Source: Kitasatospora paranensis (GTDB lineage Bacteria > Actinomycetota > Actinomycetes > Streptomycetales > Streptomycetaceae). From it: a stretch of 64,000 nucleotides of DNA. The stretch covers positions 2,046,001-2,110,000 of the forward strand of contig NZ_BAABKV010000001.1 of assembly GCF_039544005.1 (NCBI RefSeq), in the 5' to 3' direction. Under the pieces are notes generated by a model that searched no databases, was not told the origin of the DNA, and saw nothing but the letters and a program-made list of their open reading frames with translations. Made by a program: the position numbers and the translations under genes. Positions 10,032 to 18,176 of the stretch are shown here, in pieces (the first letter of the stretch is position 1; the number at the start of each line of letters is the position of its first letter).

Positions 10032-10332
10032 ATGCACGCGACCACCACCCTGAACCGCGGGCGCACGCCCGCGGGCCGGCCCGTCGCACCGCACCACGCG
10101 CCGTGCCCGCAACCCGTGCCGCAGACCCGGCGCCCGGCCGCCGGGCTGCTGGCACCCGAGGAGCACCAACTGCTGCTGCTGCTCGCCGAGGGGCTGCCGC
10201 TGGACGCCGTCGCCCGCCGGCTGTCCACCTCCAGCCGGACACTGCGCCGGCGGATCCGCGTCCTGTGCGACCGGATCGGCGTCCGCACCCCTGCAGGCCG
10301 CCGTCTGGGCGGCCCGCCGAGGCCTGATCTGA
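10032..10332 (+). CDS. Small LuxR-type helix-turn-helix protein, C-terminal frame break
   Basis: About 100 residues, with GAGGAGG before the ATG. The C-terminal half is a LuxR/GerE-like HTH: LLAPEEHQLLLLLAEGLPLDAVARRLSTSSRTLRRRIRVLCDRIGVRT. The uncorrected frame then runs into low-complexity sequence. Shifting frame at about 10290 gives LQAAVWAARRGLI followed at once by TGA, the standard end of such domains. That requires two missing bases or one extra. The first 40 residues are Pro/Arg-rich with no recognised domain. It sits between the GH31 and esterase genes on the same strand and may regulate them locally. DNA-binding role is inferred from the fold alone. Confidence 0.6.
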
Positions 10333-10404
10333 CCCCGACGGGGTAGCACAAGCCGGGGTCGGGCGCCGCCGCGCCCCGACCGCGCACCGATGCGAGGAGT
10401 GACC

Positions 10405-11378
10405 GTGCCGCTGACCGACCTGCCGTACGAGGACCTGCTGGAGTACCGGCCCGAGCCGGCCGCCCCCGAGGGCCTGGACGCCTTCTGGGCGGACACCCTG
10501 GCCCGGGCCCGGGCGCTCGGCGGCGAGCCGTCGGTCACCCCGGTGGCCGATGCGCTGCTGCCGGCCTTCGAGGTGTCGGACGTGCGCTTCCCCGGATACG
10601 GCGGCGAGCCGGTCGCGGGCTGGCTGCTGGTGCCGCGCGGCGCGGCGGGCCCGCTGCCCGCGGTGGTCGAGTACCTCGGGTACAGCCAGGGCCGGGGGCT
10701 GCCGCTGGAGCGGCTGCTGTTCCCGTCGGCCGGCTACGCGTACCTGGTGATGGACACCCGCGGACAGGGCCACGACACCCCGGACCCGCACCCGGGCGAC
10801 CCGCAGTGGTTCGCCGGGCTGATGACCCGCGGCGTGGAGTCCCCGAGCGGTACTACTACCGGCGGCTGTACACGGACGCCGTCCGGGCGGTGGACTTCGT
10901 GCGCGGCCTGCCGCAGGTGGACGCCGACCGGGTGGTGGTGGCCGGCGCCAGCCAGGGCGGCGGGCTGGCGCTCGCCACGGCCGCGCTGGCGGACGGCCTG
11001 GTGGCCGCGGCCCTGGTCGACGTGCCGTTCCTGCAGCACTTCCGGCGCGCCGTGGAGATCGCCGGGGTCGGCCCGTACCCGGAGATCGCCGAGTACCTGG
11101 GGCTGCACAGCCGCGAGCAGGTCGAGCGGACGTTCGCCACGCTCGCCCACTTCGACGGCCTGCACCTGGCATCCCGGGCGAGCGCTCCCGCGCTGTTCAG
11201 CGTCGGCCTGATGGACCCGGTCTGCCCACCGTCCACGGTGTTCGCCTCCTACCACCGCTACGCCGGCCACAAGGACATCGAGGTGTGGCGGTTCGCCGAC
11301 CACGCGGGCGGCCGGTCCTCGCAGCAGCGGCGCCAGCTGGAGTGGCTGCGCGACCGCGGGCTGGGCGCCAAGGCCTGA
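10405..11378 (+). CDS. Acetyl xylan esterase / cephalosporin-C deacetylase family hydrolase, one frame break
   Basis: An AXE1-family alpha/beta hydrolase that deacetylates sugars or related esters. Blocks seen: PAVVEYLGYSQGRGL, MDTRGQGHDTPDP, RRLYTDAVRAVDFVRGLPQVDADRVVVAGASQGGG (nucleophile Ser near residue 183), the Asp loop SVGLMDPVCPPSTVF, and the His in FADHAGGR. Near 10842 one G is missing in GTCCCCGAGCGG, the same sequence context as the break in the GH31 gene; the family requires ESPERYYYRR there. I chose the GTG with AGGAG five bases upstream over an ATG 15 bases earlier. No signal peptide. It probably works with the GH31 enzyme on decorated plant oligosaccharides. Confidence 0.87.
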
Positions 11379-11391
11379 CGGGGTGCCCAGG

Positions 11392-11442
11392 CCCGACGGG
11401 CGGCGAGGCCTGACGGGCGGCGAGGCCTGACGGGCGGCGAGG
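11392..11442. repeat. 17-bp tandem repeat after a stop codon
   Basis: Three head-to-tail copies of CCTGACGGGCGGCGAGG, the first with one change. The motif begins with a copy of the GCC-TGA end of the esterase gene. A second tandem, GTCGGGCGTCCGGCGG in two copies (11481-11512), follows directly. The region lies between convergent genes, and I see no function. Confidence 0.8.
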
Positions 11443-11514
11443 GCTGATCCGGATCCGGTCGGACGCCCGCGCCCCGGCGGGTCGGGCGTCCGGCGGGTCG
11501 GGCGTCCGGCGGGG

Positions 11515-12771
11515 TCAGGCGTCCAGGCAGGCCCGGACGGCCGCGATCAGTGTGCGGGAGCGGATGTCGCCGGTCACGCCCGGCTGCATGCCGTTGGTGA
11601 CGTACCCGAAGCCGATGCCGAGCTCCGGGTCGGCGAAGCCCAGCGAGCCGCCCCGGCCGGGGTGGCCGAAGCTCGCCGGGGAGGCCATCGGCGAGGTGGC
11701 GCCGTGCCGGAAGAAGCCTTGGCCGAACACGGTGTTGACGATCAGCACCTTGTCCGGGCCGCAGACCGCGGGGCCCATCGCCTCCTTCAGCACCGCCGGG
11801 CCCAGCAGTGCGGGCAGTCGCTCGCCCGGGGCGCCGCCGTGCCGGTCCGCGGCGCCGATCAGCGCCGCGTAGAAGCGCGCCACCGAGCGGGCCGTGCCGA
11901 TGCCGCCCGCCCCCGGCACCTCGGCGGCCTGCACCGCCGGGTCGTTGAGGTCGACCGTGGCCCGCACCGCGGCGAAGGCCCGGGCGGTCAGCGAGTTGTG
12001 GTCCTGGTAGGCGCGGACGACGGACGCCTTCGGGCGGACCTTCATGCCGTTCGGACCGGCCTGGGCGGCCTCCGGTGCGGGCAGGTCGACCAGTCGGCCG
12101 ACCCGCGGCCCGGCGCCGGCCGGCAGCCCGATCCACAGGTCCAGGCCGAGCGGCCGGGCGATCTCCTCCGCCAGGTAGTGGCCGACGCTGCGGCCGCTCG
12201 CCCGGCGCACCACCTCGCCGACCAGCCAGCCGAAGGTGTACGGGTGGTAGCCGTGCGCGGTGCCCGGCTCCCAGGCGGGCGCCTGCGCGGCGACGGCGGC
12301 TGCGGCGGGCTCCCAGGTCAGCAGGTCCTCCAGACGCAGCGGGACGTCCAACACCGGCAGTCCGGCCTGGTGCGAGAGCAGCCAGCGGACGGGGATGCGG
12401 CCCTTACCCTCGGCCGCGAACTCCGGCCAGTAGGAGGAGACCGGGGCGTCCAGGTCGAGCGCGCCGTGTTCGACCAGGTGCAGTGCGGCGGCCGCGGTCA
12501 GGCCCTTGGTGACCGAGCGCAGCACCTGCGCGGTGTCCGCCGTCCACGGCACCGCGGGCGCGGGCCGCCCGCCGACCTCGGGGCGCGCGTCGCCGCCCCA
12601 CAGGTCGACCACCTTGCGCCCGTCGGCGTAGAGCGCGAACGCCGCGCCGAGCTCGCCGTACTCGCGGAAGTTGCGTGCGAACGCCTCCCGGACGGGCTCG
12701 AAGCCCTCCGCCGTCTCGCCCCAGATCTCCACCGCTGCCACCGACCGCCGCCTCGCCTCCGCCGCCTCCAC
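11515..12771 (-). CDS. Serine hydrolase of the beta-lactamase class C / EstB fold
   Basis: A 418-residue esterase or DD-peptidase-like enzyme. The nucleophile motif SxxK is S86-V-T-K89. The Tyr motif is in GYHPYTFGWL (about Y175). The third motif is HPGRGGSLGF near residue 380, which fits the esterase-like LACTB/EstB subfamily better than true beta-lactamases. No signal peptide or lipobox is visible, so it is likely cytoplasmic. The ATG is used, but a GTG ten codons later (VAAVEIWGE) is a credible alternative start. Convergent with the acetyl esterase and divergent from the Nudix gene. Confidence 0.85.
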   Translation of the reverse strand: MEAAEARRRSVAAVEIWGETAEGFEPVREAFARNFREYGELGAAFALYADGRKVVDLWGGDARPEVGGRPAPAVPWTADTAQVLRSVTKGLTAAAALHLVEHGALDLDAPVSSYWPEFAAEGKGRIPVRWLLSHQAGLPVLDVPLRLEDLLTWEPAAAAVAAQAPAWEPGTAHGYHPYTFGWLVGEVVRRASGRSVGHYLAEEIARPLGLDLWIGLPAGAGPRVGRLVDLPAPEAAQAGPNGMKVRPKASVVRAYQDHNSLTARAFAAVRATVDLNDPAVQAAEVPGAGGIGTARSVARFYAALIGAADRHGGAPGERLPALLGPAVLKEAMGPAVCGPDKVLIVNTVFGQGFFRHGATSPMASPASFGHPGRGGSLGFADPELGIGFGYVTNGMQPGVTGDIRSRTLIAAVRACLDA

Positions 12772-12821
12772 CGCTTACCCGTTCGAACGATATCCGGGTG
12801 ATCGCGGGGACGCCGAGTCGG

Positions 12822-12827
12822 TAGCGT
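12822..12827 (+). promoter_or_regulatory. -10 element of a probably leaderless Nudix transcript
   Basis: TAGCGT ends eight bases before the ATG of the Nudix gene, and no Shine-Dalgarno sequence lies between. Transcription would start at or next to the ATG. Confidence 0.45.
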
Positions 12828-12835
12828 GGTGGACC

Positions 12836-13345
12836 ATGACGAACCCCGCTGAGGAACTGCTGGACGTGGTCGACGCACAGGACCGGGTGATCGGCACCGC
12901 GCCGCGCGGCGAGGTGTACCGGCAGGGGTTGACCCACCGCTGCGTCTTCATCCTGGTGCGGGACGCCGCGGACCGGATCTTCGTGCACCGCCGCACCGAC
13001 ACCAAGCTGTTCGCGCCGGGCGCGTACGACTGCTTCGTCGGCGGGGTGGTGGGTTCGGGCGAGACCTACGCGCACGCCGCCGTCCGGGAGGCCGAGGAGG
13101 AGCTCGGGGTCAGCGGGATCGAGCCCGTCCCGCTGTTCCGGTTCCTGTTCGAGCAGGACGGGCTGTCCTGGTTCTGCGACATGCACGAGGCCCGCTGGGA
13201 CGGCCCGGTCTCCCCGCAGGTCGAGGAGGTCGCCTGGCACGGCTGGCTGACCGCCGACGAGCTGACCGAGCGGCTCGCGGAGTGGGACTTCGTGCCGGAC
13301 GGCCGCGAGGCCTACCGCCGCTACCTGGAGTTCTCCGGCTCCTGA
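12836..13345 (+). CDS. Nudix hydrolase
   Basis: A 169-residue Nudix enzyme. The box runs G70-V92: GVVGSGETYAHAAVREAEEELGV, matching GX5EX7REUXEEXGU with E88/E89 as metal ligands. The N-terminal LLDVVDAQDRVIGTAPRGEVYRQGLTHRCVFILV resembles the YfcD/isopentenyl-isomerase-like branch. It lacks the Cys of true Idi; the real idi gene is at the other end of the window. Substrate unknown. The ATG giving MTNPAEE is preferred because a good -10 lies just upstream. Its last 25 bases overlap the end of the convergent cytochrome gene. Confidence 0.88.
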   Translation: MTNPAEELLDVVDAQDRVIGTAPRGEVYRQGLTHRCVFILVRDAADRIFVHRRTDTKLFAPGAYDCFVGGVVGSGETYAHAAVREAEEELGVSGIEPVPLFRFLFEQDGLSWFCDMHEARWDGPVSPQVEEVAWHGWLTADELTERLAEWDFVPDGREAYRRYLEFSGS

Positions 13346-13962
13346 GGATCCCGGTCCGGATGAGGATCCCAGTCCGGATGCTCGCGGGCCGCCCACAGCG
13401 GATCCACCCGGCCGGTGCGCATGCCGCGCCGGGCCTCCGGGTCGCGCACGGCCATCCAGATGTGACCACCCACCACGACCGCGACCGCCGCGGCGAGCCA
13501 GTCGTGGACGAAGGTCGCGCCGGTGCGCCACACCAGCGGCGCGAGGTGGGTGAACCACATCAGCAGCCCGGTGCCGATCATCACCAGCGCCGCGCCGGCG
13601 ATCCACGACGCGTACAGCTTCTGCCCGGCGTTGAACTTGCCGGCCGGGCGGCGGAAGGAGCGCCGGCGCACGGCGCGCAGCCACTGGCGGTCGGCGGCCG
13701 TGAAGCGGTTCAGCCGGCCCAGGTCGGCGCGCAGCGCCCGCGAGACCAGGCCGAGCAGCAGCGGCACCGGCAGCATCAGCCCGCACCACTCGTGCACGAC
13801 GACGACCAGCCGACGGCGCCCGACCAGCTCGGACACCGGCCCGTAGTACAGCATCAGGGCCGTGACCAGGCAGATCATCATCAGGGTGGAGGTGGCCCGG
13901 TGCACCCAGCGCTCCGCCCGGACGAACCGGGGCAGCCGCCCGCCGTCAGCTCGTGGGGGCAT
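13321..13962 (-). CDS. Cytochrome b561-like membrane subunit
   Basis: A 213-residue integral membrane protein with four predicted helices and His residues in or near them (WVHRATS, VVVVHEWCGLMLP, WFTHLAPL, FVHDWLAAA), as in di-heme cytochrome b561/FdnI types. It starts 17 bases inside the end of the upstream molybdopterin oxidoreductase gene, so the two are translationally coupled. The pair resembles a membrane electron donor with its exported molybdenum enzyme, by analogy with MsrQ-MsrP. Heme ligation is inferred from the His pattern. Confidence 0.85.
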   Translation of the reverse strand: MPPRADGGRLPRFVRAERWVHRATSTLMMICLVTALMLYYGPVSELVGRRRLVVVVHEWCGLMLPVPLLLGLVSRALRADLGRLNRFTAADRQWLRAVRRRSFRRPAGKFNAGQKLYASWIAGAALVMIGTGLLMWFTHLAPLVWRTGATFVHDWLAAAVAVVVGGHIWMAVRDPEARRGMRTGRVDPLWAAREHPDWDPHPDRDPQEPENSR

Positions 13963-14647
13963 CGTCGCGTCCGTTGGACCGACCGACCCAGGCGTCGACG
14001 TCATAGCCGTAGTCCTCCCAGTAACCGGGCTTGACGGAGGACGTGACGGTGATGCCCGACAGCCACTTCGCCGACTTGTAGAAGTACATCGGCGCGACGT
14101 ACAGCCGCACCGGCCCACCGTGCGCGTGGCCGATCGAGCGGTCCTGCATCCGCAGGGCGACCAGGACGTCGTCCCGGCGGGCCTGGTCGAGCGTGAGGCT
14201 CTCGGTGTACGCGCCGTCGAAGCAGGTGAACCGGACGGCGGCGGCACCGTCCTTGACGCCCGCGGCCTCCAGGAGCCGGGACAGCCGGACGCCCTCGAAC
14301 GGGGTGCTCGGCACCCGCCAGCCAGTGACGCACTGGACGTCGTGGACGATCCGGGTCTGCTCCATCGCCATCAGGTCCGCCAGCCGGTAGGTGCCGGGGC
14401 GGTCGACCAGGCCGTCGACGGTCAGTGTGTAGTTCGCGGGGCCGCGCTCGGGCACCGAGGCCACCACCGAGTAGTAGCGGAACCCGCCACCGCCGGGCAG
14501 CAGGTCGGCCAAGCCGGTCGGGTCCTTGCTGGTCACCGCTTCGACGCCGCGCTGGAGGTACGGCCCGGCGGCGATCCCGGCCGCCCCGAGGCCCAGCATC
14601 CCGAGCACGACGCGCCGCCCGACCGGCGTACCGGAGGTTTCGTTCAC
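13946..14647 (-). CDS. Molybdopterin-dependent oxidoreductase (sulfite oxidase / MsrP fold)
   Basis: A 233-residue enzyme. The molybdenum-ligating Cys is C106 in DVQCVTGW. FEGVRLSRLLEAAGV and GPVRLYVAPMYFYKSAKWLSGI are typical of the YedY/MsrP and SorA fold. The N-terminus GRRVVLGMLGLGAAGIAAG is a twin-arginine signal, so it is exported folded through Tat. It is coupled to a cytochrome b561-like gene. Likely substrates are oxidised methionine or another sulfoxide/sulfite; the sequence does not decide. The GTG start lies directly after GAGG, an unusually short spacing. Confidence 0.88.
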   Translation of the reverse strand: MNETSGTPVGRRVVLGMLGLGAAGIAAGPYLQRGVEAVTSKDPTGLADLLPGGGGFRYYSVVASVPERGPANYTLTVDGLVDRPGTYRLADLMAMEQTRIVHDVQCVTGWRVPSTPFEGVRLSRLLEAAGVKDGAAAVRFTCFDGAYTESLTLDQARRDDVLVALRMQDRSIGHAHGGPVRLYVAPMYFYKSAKWLSGITVTSSVKPGYWEDYGYDVDAWVGRSNGRDDAPTS

Positions 14648-14710
14648 CCCTCGATTCGACCACTCCGCGGCGCCGCTGACCAGGGCCGACCGGCGGACGT
14701 CAGACTTTCG

Positions 14711-15067
14711 TCATGAACGGGGGCGGGCCGCGCACGGTCCGAGGCCGAGGCCGGGGCCGCGGGCGTCCCCGACGATCGCGGGGCCCAGGTCCGCCGGGAG
14801 GTGGTCCATGACCACGGCGACGGCCTCCGCCACGCCGTCGGTCTCCGCGAGCACCAGGGAGGAGTGGAACACCCTGACGCGGTACCGGCCGTGCCCCGGC
14901 GGTTGCACCACCGGTCCCATCTCCCCGGGCTCGGCCTCCGGCACCGCCCCGAGGCCGGCGCACGCCCGCTGCAGCGCCACGGCCGGGCTGCCCGCTTCGG
15001 CCACCTCGGGATACAGCTCCGGGAGCCGGGGCGGCCAGGGTCCGTCGTCGGAACGGCCGGAGATCAT
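14711..15067 (-). CDS. Hypothetical protein
   Basis: A 118-residue frame with gene-like codon bias and no recognised domain. The core (GRYRVRVFHSSLVLAETDGVAEAVAVVMDHLPADLGPAIVGDARG) looks like two strands and a helix of a small alpha/beta domain. No signal peptide or membrane helix. It lies between the molybdenum enzyme and a TetR gene that runs the other way. It could be a spurious frame, as the evidence is codon bias alone. Confidence 0.4.
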   Translation of the reverse strand: MISGRSDDGPWPPRLPELYPEVAEAGSPAVALQRACAGLGAVPEAEPGEMGPVVQPPGHGRYRVRVFHSSLVLAETDGVAEAVAVVMDHLPADLGPAIVGDARGPGLGLGPCAARPRS

Positions 15068-15144
15068 CCGGACAGTGTGGCGCCCGGCGGCGGCCGCGGC
15101 CAGGGGCCGTCCGCCCGGGCTCCCGTCCTGTCCCCACCAGGACT

Positions 15145-15150
15145 TAGGGT
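15145..15150 (+). promoter_or_regulatory. -10 element of a probably leaderless tetR transcript
   Basis: TAGGGT is followed by six bases and the ATG of the TetR gene. No ribosome site lies between, so the message probably begins at the start codon. Confidence 0.55.
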
Positions 15151-15156
15151 GGCGCC

Positions 15157-15948
15157 ATGGTTTCCCGTACGCCGTCCCCGGCGCCCCGGTCGGATGATGC
15201 GCCCAACCGTGCCGAGAAGGCGCCGCGGCGCCGGCTCAGCGTCGACGAGCGCCGGGAGCAGCTGATCGCGGTGGCGCTGGAGCTGTTCAGCCGGCGGCCG
15301 CCCGAGGAGGTGTCGATCGACGACATCGCCGCGGCGGCCGGCGCGTCCCGGCCGCTGGTCTACCACTACTTCCCCGGCAAGCAGGCGATCTACGAGGAGT
15401 CGCTGCGGCGGGCCGGCCAGGAGCTGGCCGCGCGGTTCGAGGAGCCGGCCGAGGGGCCGCTGTCCGAGCGGCTGCTGCGCGTCATGGACCGCTACCTGGA
15501 CTTCGTGGAGAGCCACGGGCCCGGCTTCGCCGCCCTGCTGCGCGGCGGCTCGGTGGCGGCCAGCCCGGACACCAACGCGGTCATCGACGAAGTCCGGCGC
15601 GCGGCGCAGGAGCAGATCCTGCTGCACCTCTCGCTGCCGAAGACCAGCCCCGGGGTGCGGCGCACCGTCCGGGCCTGGATCGCCAACGCGGAGATCTCCT
15701 CCCTCGACTGGCTGTCCGAACGGGCCCTTCCCCGCGCCGAGTTGCAGGTGCAGCTGGTGCAGGAACTGGTCGCGGCGCTGGCCCTGACCGCCTCCCGGGA
15801 GCCGGAACTCGCCGTGGAGTTCGCCGGGTTCTTCGCCGAGGAGCAGCCGGGCGGGCCCTCCGGCGGGCTGGTCCGCGGGCTGGCCGGGCTGCTGTCGGTG
15901 CCCGGCATCGCGGACACCCTCGCCCGGCTGGCGGTCCCGGAAGGCTGA
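15157..15948 (+). CDS. TetR-family transcriptional regulator
   Basis: A 263-residue regulator. A 30-residue basic, disordered leader is followed by the TetR HTH (ELFSRRPPEEVSIDDIAAAAGASRPLVYHYFPGKQAIYEESL). The ligand domain is of the form often seen beside lipid or membrane genes in Streptomyces. It is longer than average (usual about 200). No clear operator palindrome was found upstream. Expression is probably leaderless. Confidence 0.9.
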   Translation: MVSRTPSPAPRSDDAPNRAEKAPRRRLSVDERREQLIAVALELFSRRPPEEVSIDDIAAAAGASRPLVYHYFPGKQAIYEESLRRAGQELAARFEEPAEGPLSERLLRVMDRYLDFVESHGPGFAALLRGGSVAASPDTNAVIDEVRRAAQEQILLHLSLPKTSPGVRRTVRAWIANAEISSLDWLSERALPRAELQVQLVQELVAALALTASREPELAVEFAGFFAEEQPGGPSGGLVRGLAGLLSVPGIADTLARLAVPEG

Positions 15949-16072
15949 GCGGTCACGCACAGGCGGACGGTCACGGACGGCTGAGGGGCGGAGGTCCGGC
16001 TGCCCGCGCCGGCCACGGCTTCTGATAGAAAGTGGACGGATTTTTCCACGGGGAGCGAGGGGGCTCGGCGCC

Positions 16073-18058
16073 ATGACACTCGACGGCTTCGCAGGCGCGG
16101 AGCGGATCGCGGCGACACTCGACGTACTGGCCGAGGCGTTGCTGGACGAACACGCCACGCACTATCCGCTGGACGCCCTCACGGCCTTCCGGCGCGACGC
16201 CCACCCGTCCGCCGAGGCGCTGTTCGGGCTGCGGCTCGGCGCGGGCGGGGGCCCTGGGGTGCTGACGGTCCGTGGACTCGGGACCGTGGTCGAGGGCGGT
16301 ACCACCCGGCGTACCGAGTCCGCGGCCGGGGCCGAGCAGGCGCTCACCGCGCGGTACGGCGCGGGTGCGGTGCGCGGGGTGCCGGTCGGACCGGAGGCCC
16401 CGTCGGGCGGCGGGTCCGCGGCCGGGCGGTTCCGGCTCCCGGTGGTGCCGGAGCCCGGGGACTCCGGGCTCCGCCCGCCGTTCACGGCCGCACTCGCCGC
16501 ACTCGCCTCGGCCCGGCCGACGCTGGAGCCGGAGGAGCTCTCCACCGGCTCTGGCGTCGAGGCACGGCTCGTGGTGCCGTCGGTCTTCCACCCGCTGACA
16601 GCGCGCGGCGGCGGCGCCGCCGTGGCCGAGCACCTCGCCGAGGTGGCCGAGGAGATGTTCGCCGGCGGCGGCAGCGCGGTGCGCCGCGACTGGTCGGTGC
16701 TGGCCGCCGCGCTCGCCGACGAGGCGACGGCCGCCGGCGTGGTGTTCGCCGGGCTGTCCGCCCTCCGTGCCGGCGACCGGACGAGCCACGCCTCCCTGGT
16801 GGTCTCGCTGGCGCCCGCCCAGGGCCCGGCGGACGAACTGGCGCACCGGCTGGCGGACGCCCGTCCGCACGCCGAGGTCTGGACGGTGCTCCTGCCGGCC
16901 GGCCCCGCCGCGCTGCTGGTCGAGCCGCGCGCCCTGGCGGTGCCCGGCCACCTCGCCGCCGACGGGCAGGACCGCCGGGCGGTCAGCTCGGTCGTCCAGG
17001 CCGTGCTGCCGCTGCCCGACGGCAGCACCGCCCTCACGCTCCAGCTCGGCACCGTGCAGGCCGACGACTGGGAGCTCTACGCGGGCGTCTTCGCGGAGGT
17101 CCTGCAGAGTGTGCAGCTCGGCTGGGACGGCGTGACCGCTGCCCCCGCGCCGGTTCCGGCCCAGGCCCCGGTCGCGGCTCCGGCTCCGGCTCCGGCTGCC
17201 GCACCGCTGCAGGCACCGGCTCCCGTGCAGCCCGCGGTGGCCGAGCCCGCCCCGGCGGCCCCGGCCGCCGACCTGTGGGCCCCGGCACCGGCAGCCCCGG
17301 CACCGGTCGCCCCTCCCGTGGCCCCCGCGCCGCCCGCCGCTCCCGCCCCTGTGCCCGCTGCTGCCGCGACGGCTGCTCCGGAGGGGCCCAAGGGCACCCC
17401 CGTCCGGATCCCGCCACCGGACTTCAACCCGTTCGCGCCGCCGGCCCCGACCGCGCCGGTGGCGACCGTTCCGGCGCCCGCCGCACCGGCCGACGGGCAG
17501 GCTCCCGGTGCGGGCAAGGGCACCCCCGTCCGGGTCCCGCCGCCGGACTTCGACCCGTTCGCGCCCCCGGCCCCGACCGCCGGCGCCCCCGCGGCCCCCG
17601 CCGTACCGGCACCCGTCGCCGCCGTTCCGGCACCGGCCGCCCCCGCGGTGGCCGACCCCTTCGGCACGGTGGTGTCGAACGAGCCGCAGGATCCGTTCGG
17701 TACGGTCACCGGCGCACCGCCGGCCCGCCCGGCGGCCCCCGTGAGCGCGCCGCCGCCACCCGCGGCCGCGCCCGCGACCCCGGCTGCGGAGGCTCCGCCC
17801 GGCCCCGGCAAGGGCACCCCCGTGCGGATCCCGCCGCCGGACTTCAACCCGTTCGCACCGCCGGCCCCGACCGCGCCGGCGGCTGCCGCGCCGGCCGAGG
17901 AGGCCCCGGCCGGATCCGGCAAGGGCACCCCCGTGCGGATCCCGCCGCCGGACTTCAACCCGTTCGCGCCCCCGGCCCCGACCACCGGCGCACCCGCGGC
18001 CCCCGCCGCACCGGCACCGGCCGCGGAGGAGCCCCCGGCCTACAACCCCTTCGGCTGA
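16073..18058 (+). CDS. Unknown protein with repeated proline-rich NPF tail
   Basis: 661 residues. Residues 1 to about 355 are folded. Within them the part from about 285 (SVVQAVLPLPDGSTALTLQLGTVQADDWELYAGVFAEVLQSVQLGWD) looks like the alpha/beta PsbP/Mog1-type domain common in Streptomyces unknowns; a related block may precede it. From about 360 the protein is disordered, rich in Pro and Ala. Four near-identical modules of 21 residues begin at K440, K482, K580 and K617, each reading KGTPVRxPPPDFxPFAPPAP. Two DPFGTV copies lie between modules 2 and 3, and the protein ends YNPFG. No signal peptide or membrane segment. Repeated NPF/DPF tripeptides suggest a multivalent binding tail; the partner is unknown. 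A strong hairpin follows the gene. Function not assigned. Confidence 0.8.
   Translation: MTLDGFAGAERIAATLDVLAEALLDEHATHYPLDALTAFRRDAHPSAEALFGLRLGAGGGPGVLTVRGLGTVVEGGTTRRTESAAGAEQALTARYGAGAVRGVPVGPEAPSGGGSAAGRFRLPVVPEPGDSGLRPPFTAALAALASARPTLEPEELSTGSGVEARLVVPSVFHPLTARGGGAAVAEHLAEVAEEMFAGGGSAVRRDWSVLAAALADEATAAGVVFAGLSALRAGDRTSHASLVVSLAPAQGPADELAHRLADARPHAEVWTVLLPAGPAALLVEPRALAVPGHLAADGQDRRAVSSVVQAVLPLPDGSTALTLQLGTVQADDWELYAGVFAEVLQSVQLGWDGVTAAPAPVPAQAPVAAPAPAPAAAPLQAPAPVQPAVAEPAPAAPAADLWAPAPAAPAPVAPPVAPAPPAAPAPVPAAAATAAPEGPKGTPVRIPPPDFNPFAPPAPTAPVATVPAPAAPADGQAPGAGKGTPVRVPPPDFDPFAPPAPTAGAPAAPAVPAPVAAVPAPAAPAVADPFGTVVSNEPQDPFGTVTGAPPARPAAPVSAPPPPAAAPATPAAEAPPGPGKGTPVRIPPPDFNPFAPPAPTAPAAAAPAEEAPAGSGKGTPVRIPPPDFNPFAPPAPTTGAPAAPAAPAPAAEEPPAYNPFG
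17390..17983 (+). repeat. Four 63-bp coding modules encoding KGTPVRxPPPDFxPFAPPAPT
   Basis: Copies begin at 17390, 17516, 17810 and 17921. DNA identity is high even at third positions, so duplication or gene conversion was probably recent. Spacers are 63, 231 and 48 bases, all multiples of three. Confidence 0.9.
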
Positions 18059-18075
18059 ACCCGCTGCACCGGGCC

Positions 18076-18113
18076 GTGGTGGCGGTGCGAGCACCGGCTC
18101 GCACCGCCACCAC
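18076..18113 (+). terminator. Strong GC hairpin after the NPF-repeat gene
   Basis: GTGGTGGCGGTGCGAGC pairs perfectly with GCTCGCACCGCCACCAC around an ACCG loop, 17 bases after the stop. There is no T-tract, as is common for Streptomyces terminators. Confidence 0.8.
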
Positions 18114-18176
18114 CCGGCCGGATGACGGCATGTCGACACATCGACGGAGGCCGGGCCCCCGGCAGGAGGAGGCAGC

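Noticed and set aside
12836..13345. The Nudix gene as a second isopentenyl diphosphate isomerase
   Set aside because: It lacks the catalytic Cys block and EREWNH-type motif found in the true idi gene at 57937.
17390..17983. CRISPR-like array
   Set aside because: Units are coding, in frame, unevenly spaced, and the spacers are themselves Pro/Ala coding sequence.
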